DNA of 18,059 nt from Candidatus Kapaibacterium sp. (lineage in GTDB: Bacteria > Bacteroidota > Ignavibacteria > Palsa-1295), in contig JANWLI010000156.1 of the NCBI GenBank assembly GCA_025450975.1, positions 1 to 18,059 on the forward strand, given 5' to 3'. This document shows, piece after piece, positions 6,684 through 15,508 of this stretch. The translations under genes were made by a program, and so were the position numbers. How positions within the stretch are numbered: position 1 is the stretch's first letter; each line of letters starts with the position of its first letter. Below the pieces are notes generated by a model, which was not told where the DNA came from, did not search any database, and saw only the letters and a list, made by a program, of their open reading frames with translations.

Positions 6684-8405
6684 CTATTTTTTGCCAGTCT
6701 TGGACGCCGCTGCCTGATCTTCGAGGAATTTCAGCAGCTTCTTAACGTCTTCATTGTTCGGGTCGATCTGCTTCGCCTTGGTTAAGACCTCCCTAGCCTT
6801 ATCGAACTGCTTCGTCGATACGAGTGCAGAGCCGAGAATGACATGAACGCTACCCGAATACTTCGACTCGTTTGAAAGTAAGGTCAACGATTTCGTCGCC
6901 CAATCGGCTGTTTTCTTATAGTCTTTCACACCGTAGAAAGCGAATGCAACACGACCAAGACCTTCGCCAAGCGAATTCTTATCGGCTGCTGACTGCGCCA
7001 GCGGCAATGCTCGATCGTAGTTCGTTTTTATTGCAGCTTCATCGGGTACTTTTGCAGCCACATCGATCAAGCCGATGAGTGCAGGTATCGAGTTCGGATT
7101 TCGTGAAAGAGCATTATTGAACGCTTTTGCCGCTTCTTCGACCATATTGCCGAAGAGATAAAGCTGTCCGGATTTTACATAATTTGTCTCCGTCGTTTCC
7201 TTTGCGGCAAGCTCGCTTAAAAACTCACCTGCAAGATCGTAACGCTTGAGCGCCTGATAGAGCGAGGTGATACGAAGATGCAACATAGATCGCGCCGAAT
7301 CGGTACGAACCGTATCGCCAACAAGCGACGCACGCCACTTCTGAACACCGCCGAGCGTATCGCCGGAGTAGATCAGTGATGTACCCCAGAGCTCTACATC
7401 GCGAGGGCCGAGATTCTTCGAAGAAGCAAAAATTTCATTTGCCTTTGCGAACTCCTTGCTATACACATAGCCACGAGCACGGAAAATGTCCGTGTAGCTG
7501 CGGAGAGAGTCGCTGCACTTTGCTACAAATTCAAGTGAAGGCAACGCCTTTGCAGGCTCGTTATTTTCGACGAGTGCCTGTGCAAGCAGCCAGTGGCCTT
7601 TGCAATCATTGGGTTCGAGTTCGACATACTTCTGAGCAAAACTCGCTGCATTTCCGTATTGCTCACCAAGAAAGAACAGGTTTGCAACTTCGTAGTACCC
7701 ACGCTTATAGGTTGAGTCGATACGGAGCAAATCGATCCACTCATTGGCTGACTGCGTATACATTTTGCGGCGGAAGTAGAGTTGGGCAAGTTTCGCACGA
7801 ACGGTCAGGTTCGTCGGATCGAGCTTCTTTGCTTCTTCAAACTGCTTGATCGCCAGCGGATAGACGCGCTGCTGCTCGTACATTTCTGCAAGACCGATAT
7901 ACGGGCGCACATCGTTCGGATTCGCATTCTGCGCACGGTACAGGCTTACCTCTGCCACTTTCAGCGAGTCGATCGAAAAGTAATAGCGCGAAAGTGCCAG
8001 GAATGCGTCAAGATCGTTCTTGTCGTATTTGATGGCCAGGTGAAACTCTTCAAGTGCATCCTTCACTTCCCCGCGCTTTCCATCGAGTTTGCCGCGGGCA
8101 ATGCGGACTAAGCCGTTCTTACGCTCAAGGTCAAAACCCTTTGCGATGGCCTTCTCTGCTTCTGCAATGTTGCCGGTTTCCAGGTAGGCAATGCCAAGCG
8201 CTGCCCATGCCTCGTGATCTTTCGGGTTGGCCGAAATGGCGCTATTGGCCTCGACGATAGCCTCTTCGGGGTTGCCGAACTCGATCAGGTCAAGCGTCCG
8301 CTGGACCTTTGCAGAGCGCTGAGCATGTGCAGAAGGCACGGCCAGGAAGAGACCTATAGTGAAAAATGCAATGCCGAGCGTCGAAATTCTAAAGATCTTG
8401 TTCAT
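6684..8405 (-). CDS. exported tetratricopeptide-repeat protein
   Basis: The 573-residue product starts with a Sec signal peptide (MNKIFRIS, then a hydrophobic core, cleavage likely after SAHA at 28). The rest is a chain of about 34-residue TPR units. Clear ones include EAWAALGIAYLETGNIAEAEKA, RPYIGLAEMYEQQRVYPLAI, RAKLAQLYFRRKMY and the final VHVILGSALVSTKQFDKARE, with the usual Trp/Leu/Gly/Tyr/Ala/Pro pattern. TPR arrays bind other proteins, and this one should work in the periplasm or on the membrane surface. The target is not evident. It precedes mlaEFD on the same strand, 97 bases away, so a link to envelope lipid transport is possible but unproven. The stop is TAG. No lipobox is present, so it is not a lipoprotein. 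Confidence 0.85.
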   Translation of the reverse strand: MNKIFRISTLGIAFFTIGLFLAVPSAHAQRSAKVQRTLDLIEFGNPEEAIVEANSAISANPKDHEAWAALGIAYLETGNIAEAEKAIAKGFDLERKNGLVRIARGKLDGKRGEVKDALEEFHLAIKYDKNDLDAFLALSRYYFSIDSLKVAEVSLYRAQNANPNDVRPYIGLAEMYEQQRVYPLAIKQFEEAKKLDPTNLTVRAKLAQLYFRRKMYTQSANEWIDLLRIDSTYKRGYYEVANLFFLGEQYGNAASFAQKYVELEPNDCKGHWLLAQALVENNEPAKALPSLEFVAKCSDSLRSYTDIFRARGYVYSKEFAKANEIFASSKNLGPRDVELWGTSLIYSGDTLGGVQKWRASLVGDTVRTDSARSMLHLRITSLYQALKRYDLAGEFLSELAAKETTETNYVKSGQLYLFGNMVEEAAKAFNNALSRNPNSIPALIGLIDVAAKVPDEAAIKTNYDRALPLAQSAADKNSLGEGLGRVAFAFYGVKDYKKTADWATKSLTLLSNESKYSGSVHVILGSALVSTKQFDKAREVLTKAKQIDPNNEDVKKLLKFLEDQAAASKTGKK

Positions 8406-8568
8406 TCGTACTTGTATTTAACCCTGGAAACACGTTTTTCTTGTATTACGCAAAATTTGAGCCGAAGTTTAACATAATCTTGCCGAGAGGAATTTCGTCG
8501 ATAATCCGGGAAATAAAATGATAATAATCCCGAACTCCCCCCTCTATAGGCCTGTTCTTTAGCCCCTT
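8406..8568. other. 163-bp divergent intergenic region (TPR gene / nrnA)
   Basis: Both flanking genes are transcribed outward, so two promoters must lie here. No exact TAnnTTTG box is present on either strand; the nearest matches, around 8447-8460 (CAAAATTTG), have a mismatch. A weak inverted repeat, CGGGA at 8508-8512 and TCCCG at 8530-8534, flanks an AT-rich stretch. I see no Shine-Dalgarno sequence before the nrnA ATG. No gene is present. Confidence 0.5.
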
Positions 8569-9576
8569 ATGCAAGAAGATATCTACCGTTTTTCTCCTGA
8601 TGACTTCGCCGACGTCGTTAAAAACAATTCATCGTTTGTCCTGACGACGCACGTCAACCCCGATGGCGATGCCCTCGGCTCGGAGATCGGTCTTGCAGAA
8701 TGGCTCCGCTCCCTTGGTAAACACGTCAAAGTCATAAACCACTCAAAAACCCCGGAGCAGTACTTTTTCCTCGATCCCGAGAACGTGATCGAAGTCCACG
8801 ACCCTGCAGTCCACCAAAGCGTCATTGAGGCCGCCGATGTACTGATGCTCCTCGATACGAACGATCCCGAACGTAGCCGAAGCCTCGAGCCGTACTTTGC
8901 TACCCATAAGCAAACGGTGCTTATCGACCATCACCTGTATCCGAAGACATTCGCAAAACGTGAATTTCTCGACACGAACGCGACCTCTACCGGCGAAATG
9001 ATCTACCGTCTCATCACGGCCGTCCAGCCGAAGCTTGGTGGCGTCATCTCAAAGGAAGGTGCGCAGGCGCTCTATGTCGCCATCATGACCGATACCGGAA
9101 GCTTCCGGTTTCCGCGAACGGTATCGGCGACATTTCGCATGAGCGCAGATCTCATCGACCTCGGAGCAGACCCCGTCTACACGTACGATAAGACGTATAA
9201 CTCCTCAAAGCCCTCTCGCATACTGCTCATCGGCAGGTGCATGTCGTCGCTGAAGTTTCACTATGAGAATAAAGTAGCGATCCAGTACATCCTGCAAAAA
9301 GATCTTCAGGAATGCAATGCCATCGAAGAGGAGGTCGACGGCTTCGTGCAATTCCCACTGCAAGTCTCGTCTGTCGTAATTTCTGTTTTCCTGCTTGAAC
9401 TCAAGACCGGCTGGAAGATAAGCTTTCGGTCCAAATATGAATACTCTGCTGCAGGCTTCGCTCAGGTATTCGGTGGCAACGGACATTTTCACGCTGCCGG
9501 AGCACGTGTTGCCGAGACAGCGTCGCTTTCTGAAATGCTTCAGCGGCTTGTCGCAACAGCGGAGAAATTCCTCTAA
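8569..9576 (+). CDS. nrnA: DHH/DHHA1 phosphoesterase, NrnA type (nanoRNase / pAp phosphatase)
   Basis: NrnA-type enzymes degrade 2-5 nucleotide RNAs and in some bacteria also dephosphorylate 3'-phosphoadenosine-5'-phosphate. The 335-residue product has the complete Mn-binding set: THVNPDGDALGSE at 27-39 (His28, Asp32, Asp34), LLDTNDP with Asp96, the signature DHH at 120-122, and MTDTGSFRF with Asp175. The DHHA1 domain lies at the C-terminus and includes the substrate loop GGNGHFHAAG at 302-311. Length and domain order fit the family (about 310-340). The gene stands alone between divergent and convergent neighbours. The exact substrate preference cannot be read from sequence. Confidence 0.9.
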   Translation: MQEDIYRFSPDDFADVVKNNSSFVLTTHVNPDGDALGSEIGLAEWLRSLGKHVKVINHSKTPEQYFFLDPENVIEVHDPAVHQSVIEAADVLMLLDTNDPERSRSLEPYFATHKQTVLIDHHLYPKTFAKREFLDTNATSTGEMIYRLITAVQPKLGGVISKEGAQALYVAIMTDTGSFRFPRTVSATFRMSADLIDLGADPVYTYDKTYNSSKPSRILLIGRCMSSLKFHYENKVAIQYILQKDLQECNAIEEEVDGFVQFPLQVSSVVISVFLLELKTGWKISFRSKYEYSAAGFAQVFGGNGHFHAAGARVAETASLSEMLQRLVATAEKFL

Positions 9577-9592
9577 ATTCTCTGCGTGTATT

Positions 9593-9673
9593 TACCTCTG
9601 CGCTCACTGCGCCTCTGCGGTTATCCTCCCCCCGCGGGGATTAAACCGCAGAGGCGCTGAGGACGCAGAGGTA
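9593..9673. repeat. 81-bp palindromic repeat element with CTCTGCG/CGCAGAG units
   Basis: The 111-bp gap between the convergent nrnA and kinase genes holds a nested inverted repeat. The inner arms are GCGCCTCTGCGGTT (9609-9622) and AACCGCAGAGGCGC (9644-9657), 14 of 14 paired. The outer arms are TACCTCTGCG (9593-9602) and CGCAGAGGTA (9664-9673), 10 of 10 paired. A six-base internal loop separates them. The apex holds the palindrome CCCCGCGGGG (9630-9639). A further CTCTGCG lies just outside at 9580-9586. From memory, CGCAGAGGCGCAGAG-like palindromes recur between genes in many unrelated bacteria, so this is probably a member of that dispersed family. By position it could also end transcription from both sides, though no long T-run is present. 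Confidence 0.75.
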
Positions 9674-9687
9674 GATGCACGTGGAGA

Positions 9688-12600
9688 TTAGCTATGCGGA
9701 GCTTCGCGTGCCGGAAGCTCGATGTGGAAGGTTGTCCCCTTCCCGACTTCGCTCTCGACGGATATCTGTCCGCTCATATCAGTGATACTGCGTTTCACAA
9801 TGGCAAGCCCGAGGCCCATGCCGCTTGTCTTTGTTGAGAAGTTCGGATCGAATATCCTTGCCAGCGTTTCCTTGCCGATGCCGCTACCCGTATCGGTGAT
9901 CCGCAGATGAATAATGCCGTGCCGCTCGGTTGCAGAGACGATGATCACGCCCCACTTCTCGATCGCCTGCACCGCATTACGGATAAGATTGACGAGCGTA
10001 CGGCGAAATTCCTCTTCGTCGGCATAGATCGAGGAGAGATTATCCGGCACTTCAATGACGAAGCGGATGCGCCCACGATCGGCATCGAAGAGCGCGATCG
10101 CACTTTCGATCACGTTTTTGAGTGACACAAATGCATACTTGCGTCGTGGCATCTCGCCAAAACGGGCAAACTCCGATGCAATGCGCGTCAGCACATTGAT
10201 CTGCTCTGAGAGCGTACGCATCACGCGCTTGAAGATCGTCTCGAAATTCTCATCCTTTGTCTCATAGGCATGCTCGACATGCTGGACGGAAAGCTTCATT
10301 GGGGTGAGTGGGTTCTTGATCTCATGGGCAACCTGGCGCGCCATTTCCTTCCAGGCAACTTCACGTTCCGATTGGGCCAGACGCTCGCGGCTCTTATCGA
10401 GTTCGAACGACATGCGGTTGAATGCATTTGCAAGGTCGCCCATTTCATCCTTGCGGTCAACTAAAACGACAACGCCATACGCACCGCCGGCGACCTGCTC
10501 CGTTGCCTGGATCACTTTCGAGATCGGGCGAGATACTAAGTACGCAAAGAGTGCGCCGATCAGCAGCAGCACGACGGCGATCGCAGCAAAGATGCCGTAG
10601 ATAAAGCTGATCGTCGCAGCAATATCGGCTTCCTGACTCGAAGCCGACGTGATCTCACGCACAGCTAAAATGCCGATCGGCCGATTGGTTGCGGGCGATG
10701 GGAGTACCTGAAATGCCGAACGCACTACCGTTGTCGAGCCGACGGTCACATCTTCGATCGCAAAGGTCTTGCCATTGACAAGGATCTCCTTAACCGCTTC
10801 GATATCGAGCGCCGGACTAATAAACCCTGCCTGAACGAGTTTTTCGTCGTTGGCGATACGCAGAAGGCCGAGAGTATCGTAAAGCTGGATCGAACGGTGC
10901 AGCGTCGTAGCAGCTTCGCGAAGGACGGTGCCTGCTTTAAGGGAATCTCCCGGTCCTGAGTAATCTCTGAGCCTGTTGACCGCAACATCGGCGTCGATGG
11001 CAAGCTGTTCGCGATGTTGCGTCTGCTCACGTTCGGCAAGGAGCGATCGTGTTACATTCGTCACAAGGACGAGTGGAATAAATGCAAGGACGATCACGAT
11101 CAGCAGGATGCGCTCACGAAAACGGATAAAGACCTGCTGCTGGCTCGTAAAGAAGACGCGGAGGAAGAAATTGAGGATCGCGAAAATGATCGCAAGCAGA
11201 ATGCCGATAAAGTGAACGTAGAGTGAGGTCTCAAGCACTTCTGCAAGTCCGGGAATACGAAGTCCGCTTGCCAACGTCATTGTCGGATCCGATGCCGATC
11301 CCTGCACAACAAAAAGATACTGCTCCTGGTCTACCTGCAGATCGACACGCATTGGTTCGTTCGAAGCGAACGTTCGACGGTACAGATCCGTAGGAAGATG
11401 TACCGGAATGTTAAACGAGGGATTGCTCGTCTCGCGCAGGGTATTATCGTCGTAGACGGCCTGGATGATACGCTGATCGCGCTCATCGTACTGGACCGAG
11501 GTTGAGAATAACGGCTGTGCACCGCGACCGGCGCTTGCCGGAGTGAGAAAGACGGCGATATACCTTCCGCCACCAACAGAGTCCAGCCGTTTAACGCCAA
11601 TAACGGAAAGGTCTGTCACTGCCGAGCTCACCGGCAGTGAGTCGGCAGCATAAATGCGAACACTGTAGATCGTCCGGATACGACGGAGGTCACGGACAAT
11701 GGAATCTGCGTAGGCGATCAACTCAGCTTTGTCAACAGGTGCATTGGTCTGCCCGTACTCGGAGTAGATTTTCTTCCCATCCGTTACGATCACGGAAGCG
11801 CCAACGTCTTCGCCACGTAAGTACTGCTTCCAGAAGCTATAGGCCCAACCGGAAAGTGTAGAGTCGGCCACTTCACTCTGCCGCTCCATAAAGGCAGCTT
11901 CAAGTTTTGCCGCATGTTCGAATGAGCGCTCTTCGGATTTCGCCGAGGAAAGCTCGAGGCTTGCAACCTGTTTTTCAAACTCTAATGACGTCAGGAGCGG
12001 CGCAACGACAAGGCTGCCGCCTGAGACAAGGACAAGGATCGACAGGCCTGAGGTAAGTGAAAATTTTGAGACCATCGTGCTCGGGTCGCCCTTGAGTTGT
12101 GCGAGCCAGACAATGGCCGTGATCACAAGGATCGAGATCGCCGTAATGAGCCAGTAATTATCTGCAAGCAGGATGCCCGGAGAAGGACTAAAGAATGAGA
12201 GTGCTGCAGAGGCAAAGAGCAGAACGACGATCACCAGCACAACACCCCTGCCGACAAGCAGCTCGTAATTATCGAGCCGCATGATCGGGATCGATGCCGT
12301 GAGCAGCCAGATCAGCGATGTTGCTGTAGCAATGCAGTAGACAAAGCCTACGGCGATGATCGAAAAGTATACGCAGAGCTCCGGCAACCCAGGTACCGCC
12401 TGGGTGATCGGATATGGTGAGACCGTACTGTTAACGATAATGTTATTGAGGCCGAGCTTGAATCCGTAGATCAATCCGATCTGCAATCCGATAAAGCTCA
12501 GGAAGTACAGCGTAAACTTCCAGAATGGGATCGTTACTTGTCGCGGTCCGCTCGACGACGTAATAACTCTGGCAATAATGGCAATGCAGATCGCAAACGG

Positions 12601-13779
12601 CACGACCGTCAGGAACAGCTCAATTGGATTGCCAGCGATCCCAGCCAGGTCGGCAACGCCGAAGACATCGGTATTGCGTACTTTCTCCGGAAGTAACGTG
12701 ACGAAATTGCCGAGGAGCATGATCGCGACGCGTGCCACGACGAAGAGTGCAAAGATCACTTCGCTGACCTGTAATCGAAGTTTTGCGTTGTCGCGGAGGT
12801 CACGACGCTTAAGCAGCACGTAGATCAGCGACCCGAAGAAGAAATAGATGAGAATACCGCACAGGAGTTCTCGCAGTGCAACAACAATACGCAAGACGCC
12901 GGTGTCGCGATGCGCCGTGGCTTCGCCGATACGCAGCATGCCAACAAATGTGGCCGGCTCCCCCTGCTCGGCAATGATGCTAAATGGCTCGGCGCTTCTT
13001 CCGGTCGGGTTCGGCCTGGCCTCGTAATCAATATCAAGTGAGTGTTCGGTCTCCGTGGCGACAGCATCGACAAAGTTGAACGACTGCACATTCGCATGCT
13101 TCTCATCCGGTGCGTACGCTAACAGTGCGCGGCTTACGACATAGCCGAGCGATGTCGTATCCGATATTTTCCGTAGCCCGATCAGCCAGATGTACTCACC
13201 ATCGTTTTCTACGTAGATCGCTCGGCTCTTATTCTCGATATAGTTGAGGCCTGACAATACGGAATCCCACGGTGTGCGTAACGGGATGGAGGAGTTCCAG
13301 GCCATCAGGCGTCGACTCTTATCATAGATCGCAACGCTATACTGCTCCGAGGGTGGCGGAGCGGCTTCCTTATTAGTAAACGTTACGAGCGAATCGTCAA
13401 ATGCTTCTTTGATCGAAAGCAGGCGAACAAAGACCTGGTTCTGGTCCCGCATCAGGACGTTGGTGCGTATCGTGTTATCGACAGCGACGACGTCGCGAAG
13501 TTGTGTTGCACGTTCGGCAGCATTGTGTGCTGCTGCGCGGACTTTGTCGACGATCTCCTGCTTTTGGAGCGTCTTCTTATCCGATTCGGCAAAGAACATC
13601 TGGACCTGCTCGAAGATGATGACGATCACCGAAAGCGCCATGAGCCATCGGAGTGCAGACACCGTGCGCGACGGAAGTTCGCTTAAAAAGATATGGTACG
13701 CATCACGGACCTGCGACGCTCCCTGGCGCATCGATGGCCGCGAGCGGGTTGTCTCTGGTGCCGTATCCTGATCGCTCAT
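9688..13779 (-). CDS. very large multi-pass sensor histidine kinase, NtrY-like, with HAMP domain
   Basis: The 1363-residue product has a complete kinase core at its C-terminus: H-box AHEIKNPLTPMKLS with His1152, N-box NLIRNAVQAI with Asn1268, G1 DTGSGIG at 1295-1301, F-box FDPNFSTK, and G2 GMGLGLAI from 1320. A HAMP domain (about 1082-1130) with the NtrY-like SRPI...VAGGAYGV pattern precedes it. The membrane part is unusual. One helix lies near 44-63 and an extracytoplasmic domain at about 64-300. Eight helices follow between 301 and 598, then a second large outer domain at about 600-850. Two helices lie at 853-910, a third outer segment follows to 1055, and a last helix lies at 1056-1083. 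The ATG overlaps the stop of the preceding small gene (ATGA). No response regulator is present in the window. Signal and target are unknown. Confidence 0.9.
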   Translation of the reverse strand: MSDQDTAPETTRSRPSMRQGASQVRDAYHIFLSELPSRTVSALRWLMALSVIVIIFEQVQMFFAESDKKTLQKQEIVDKVRAAAHNAAERATQLRDVVAVDNTIRTNVLMRDQNQVFVRLLSIKEAFDDSLVTFTNKEAAPPPSEQYSVAIYDKSRRLMAWNSSIPLRTPWDSVLSGLNYIENKSRAIYVENDGEYIWLIGLRKISDTTSLGYVVSRALLAYAPDEKHANVQSFNFVDAVATETEHSLDIDYEARPNPTGRSAEPFSIIAEQGEPATFVGMLRIGEATAHRDTGVLRIVVALRELLCGILIYFFFGSLIYVLLKRRDLRDNAKLRLQVSEVIFALFVVARVAIMLLGNFVTLLPEKVRNTDVFGVADLAGIAGNPIELFLTVVPFAICIAIIARVITSSSGPRQVTIPFWKFTLYFLSFIGLQIGLIYGFKLGLNNIIVNSTVSPYPITQAVPGLPELCVYFSIIAVGFVYCIATATSLIWLLTASIPIMRLDNYELLVGRGVVLVIVVLLFASAALSFFSPSPGILLADNYWLITAISILVITAIVWLAQLKGDPSTMVSKFSLTSGLSILVLVSGGSLVVAPLLTSLEFEKQVASLELSSAKSEERSFEHAAKLEAAFMERQSEVADSTLSGWAYSFWKQYLRGEDVGASVIVTDGKKIYSEYGQTNAPVDKAELIAYADSIVRDLRRIRTIYSVRIYAADSLPVSSAVTDLSVIGVKRLDSVGGGRYIAVFLTPASAGRGAQPLFSTSVQYDERDQRIIQAVYDDNTLRETSNPSFNIPVHLPTDLYRRTFASNEPMRVDLQVDQEQYLFVVQGSASDPTMTLASGLRIPGLAEVLETSLYVHFIGILLAIIFAILNFFLRVFFTSQQQVFIRFRERILLIVIVLAFIPLVLVTNVTRSLLAEREQTQHREQLAIDADVAVNRLRDYSGPGDSLKAGTVLREAATTLHRSIQLYDTLGLLRIANDEKLVQAGFISPALDIEAVKEILVNGKTFAIEDVTVGSTTVVRSAFQVLPSPATNRPIGILAVREITSASSQEADIAATISFIYGIFAAIAVVLLLIGALFAYLVSRPISKVIQATEQVAGGAYGVVVLVDRKDEMGDLANAFNRMSFELDKSRERLAQSEREVAWKEMARQVAHEIKNPLTPMKLSVQHVEHAYETKDENFETIFKRVMRTLSEQINVLTRIASEFARFGEMPRRKYAFVSLKNVIESAIALFDADRGRIRFVIEVPDNLSSIYADEEEFRRTLVNLIRNAVQAIEKWGVIIVSATERHGIIHLRITDTGSGIGKETLARIFDPNFSTKTSGMGLGLAIVKRSITDMSGQISVESEVGKGTTFHIELPAREAPHS

Positions 13780-14225
13780 CGAATAACGATTCGATTGATA
13801 AGCCAGTGGGTTTCACGATCCCTGGTAAAGCCCATGGTCAGCTTTAATTGCCGTTCACCAGAACTTGATCGTACCCGCAGCGAACTGATCGCCACACTCG
13901 AGCTAGCCCCCTCCTTAATGACGCCAAGCGTATACCCGACCGGCAAGTGCTCGCGCAGGAACGACTCGATCACGGCGACTGCCTGGTTCACGGAGAGATA
14001 TGTAGCAGGTTTACCTAAGATATCGATGAAGGTCTTTTTCGGATTAAGGTACTCGCGGATGGTCGCGAGCGAGCGCGTGGCGATCGCTCGTTCGATTGAA
14101 CGAACATGTCGGTGGAGCGTTGACGGTTCTGGCGGTTGCGCGCAAAGCTTGCCGGACGTAAATCCGAACAGGACAGCAAGAAAGGCTGTGTGTGTGAGTG
14201 ACAGTATAAAGTGAGCCGTACGCAA
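13776..14225 (-). CDS. small exported protein, DUF4783-like
   Basis: The 149-residue product has a signal peptide (hydrophobic stretch about 7-25, cleavage near LCAQ at 27-30). The mature domain of about 115 residues includes NPKKTFIDILGKPATYLSVNQAVAVIESFLREHLP, then a strand-rich C-terminus with SSVAISSLRVRSSSGERQL and ending INRIVIR. This pattern (a 'Y-S-x-x-QA-x-x-V-x-x-F' helix followed by a G-x-x-x-x-Y/V-x-I strand) resembles DUF4783 proteins of the Bacteroidota, whose function is unknown. The match is from memory of the family, not a search. It starts six bases after pyrC ends, and its TGA overlaps the ATG of the giant kinase. It is therefore co-translated with that kinase and could be a periplasmic partner of it. 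Confidence 0.7.
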   Translation of the reverse strand: MRTAHFILSLTHTAFLAVLFGFTSGKLCAQPPEPSTLHRHVRSIERAIATRSLATIREYLNPKKTFIDILGKPATYLSVNQAVAVIESFLREHLPVGYTLGVIKEGASSSVAISSLRVRSSSGERQLKLTMGFTRDRETHWLINRIVIR

Positions 14226-14231
14226 AATGTC

Positions 14232-15506
14232 CTATGCATTCCAGAAGGATTGGCCGTTGTTGATAATTCCCATGACCTTCCCTTTCAGTGTATAACCGAG
14301 AAACGGCGTGTTCTGTGACTTGGAGCGGATGTCGCCTTTCTCAAAGGTCCAGGAAAGGTCAGGGGCGATGATCGTCAGGTTCGCCGTCGCTCCTGCTTCG
14401 ATCTTGATCGTAGGAAGTTTTAACAGCTTGCGCGGATTTGTCGAGCACTTTGTGATGTACTCGCTCATGCTCAGGATGCCGGTGTGGACTAAGTGCGTCA
14501 GTCCCAACCCAACGGCAGTCTCAAGTCCGATAATGCCGTATGCAGCCGTGAGCATGTCGGTCTCTTTCTCATGCGTGGCATGCGGCGCATGATCGGTTGC
14601 GATACAGTCGATCGTCCCGTCACGCAACCCTTCGATCACTGCTTCAAGATCTTGCTGCTCGCGTAGCGGCGGATTCATCTTCGCTTGGCCAAAGTGCGTC
14701 TCGACAGCTTCGTCGGTGAGCACAAAGTGATGCGGTGTTACTTCACAGGTGATCTGCAACCCCTTATGCTTTGCATCGCGCACAAGCTGGATCGCACCCT
14801 TCGTGCTCAGGTGAGCTACGTGGTAGCGAACACCGCCGACATACTCGGCTAAGAGAATGTCGCGGGCAACAATAATATCTTCGGCGACAGACGGATATCC
14901 CGGAAGCCCGAGCTTCGTCGAGACTTTTCCTTCGTGCATGCACGTACCCGCCGTCATCGAATGCTCTTCGCAATGCTGCGTGCAGAGGAAGTCGAACATC
15001 TTGCCATACTCAAAGACGCGGCGCATGACGTCGGCGCTCCGCACTGCCCCGCCATCGTCAGAGATCATCCTGATCCCTGCATCGGCAAGCGACTGCATCG
15101 GCGAAAGTTCTTCACCCTTGCGGGCTTTCGTCATTGTTGCGCAAGGTTCGACATCAACGATGTTGCCTTTGGCCTTGTCCCTGATGAAACTGACTACGAA
15201 CGGATCGGAGATCGACGGCTCGGTATTCGGCATGCAGCAGACGCCGGTAAAGCCACCAGCAGCAGCTGCTCGTGTACCGGTCTCGATCGTCTCTTTGTAT
15301 TCCTGGCCCGGCTCGCGAAGATGCACGTGCATATCGAAAAATCCGGGAGCTACGATCGCGCCGGCAAGATCTTTGACTTCGGCCTTGCTCGAAAGATTTT
15401 TTCCTATTTGTACGATCTGTCCGTTAGCGATCTCGATATCGAGTCCCTGCTCGTCCCTTCCGGTCACCGGATCGATAATATGACAATTTTTTAGTAACAG
15501 CTCCAT
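14232..15506 (-). CDS. pyrC: dihydroorotase (type I)
   Basis: Dihydroorotase closes carbamoyl-aspartate to dihydroorotate, step 3 of pyrimidine synthesis. The 424-residue product has the full zinc site of active enzymes: DMHVHLREPG with His60 and His62, SDDG with Asp151, His178 in TQHCEEH, His232 in HVAHLSTKG, and the catalytic Asp305 in IATDHAPH. MNPPLR at 277-282 supplies the conserved Asn and Arg for substrate binding. The complete set argues against an inactive ATCase-associated homologue. It starts two bases after the pyrB stop, so the two pathway genes are co-transcribed in pathway order. The stop is TAG. Type I enzymes often assemble with aspartate carbamoyltransferase, which fits this pairing. 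Confidence 0.95.
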   Translation of the reverse strand: MELLLKNCHIIDPVTGRDEQGLDIEIANGQIVQIGKNLSSKAEVKDLAGAIVAPGFFDMHVHLREPGQEYKETIETGTRAAAAGGFTGVCCMPNTEPSISDPFVVSFIRDKAKGNIVDVEPCATMTKARKGEELSPMQSLADAGIRMISDDGGAVRSADVMRRVFEYGKMFDFLCTQHCEEHSMTAGTCMHEGKVSTKLGLPGYPSVAEDIIVARDILLAEYVGGVRYHVAHLSTKGAIQLVRDAKHKGLQITCEVTPHHFVLTDEAVETHFGQAKMNPPLREQQDLEAVIEGLRDGTIDCIATDHAPHATHEKETDMLTAAYGIIGLETAVGLGLTHLVHTGILSMSEYITKCSTNPRKLLKLPTIKIEAGATANLTIIAPDLSWTFEKGDIRSKSQNTPFLGYTLKGKVMGIINNGQSFWNA

Positions 15507-15508
15507 CG

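Noticed and set aside
9580..9673. CTCTGCG/CGCAGAG units as a CRISPR array
   Set aside because: The units are 7-14 bases, irregular and arranged as a palindrome. There are no spacers of constant length and no cas genes.
9437..9691. 84-codon open frame ending in NRRGAEDAE-like residues
   Set aside because: It overlaps the end of nrnA out of frame and is closed by the palindromic repeat. Such 'RRGAEDAE' translations come from the repeat itself.
13693..14214. 173-codon plus-strand open frame across the kinase/DUF4783 junction
   Set aside because: It is antisense to two well-supported genes, has no recognisable motif and shows an Arg/Ser-rich composition typical of a shadow frame.
14857..15483. 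208-codon plus-strand open frame opposite pyrC
   Set aside because: pyrC has all catalytic residues in its own frame. This frame is a by-product of its codon pattern.
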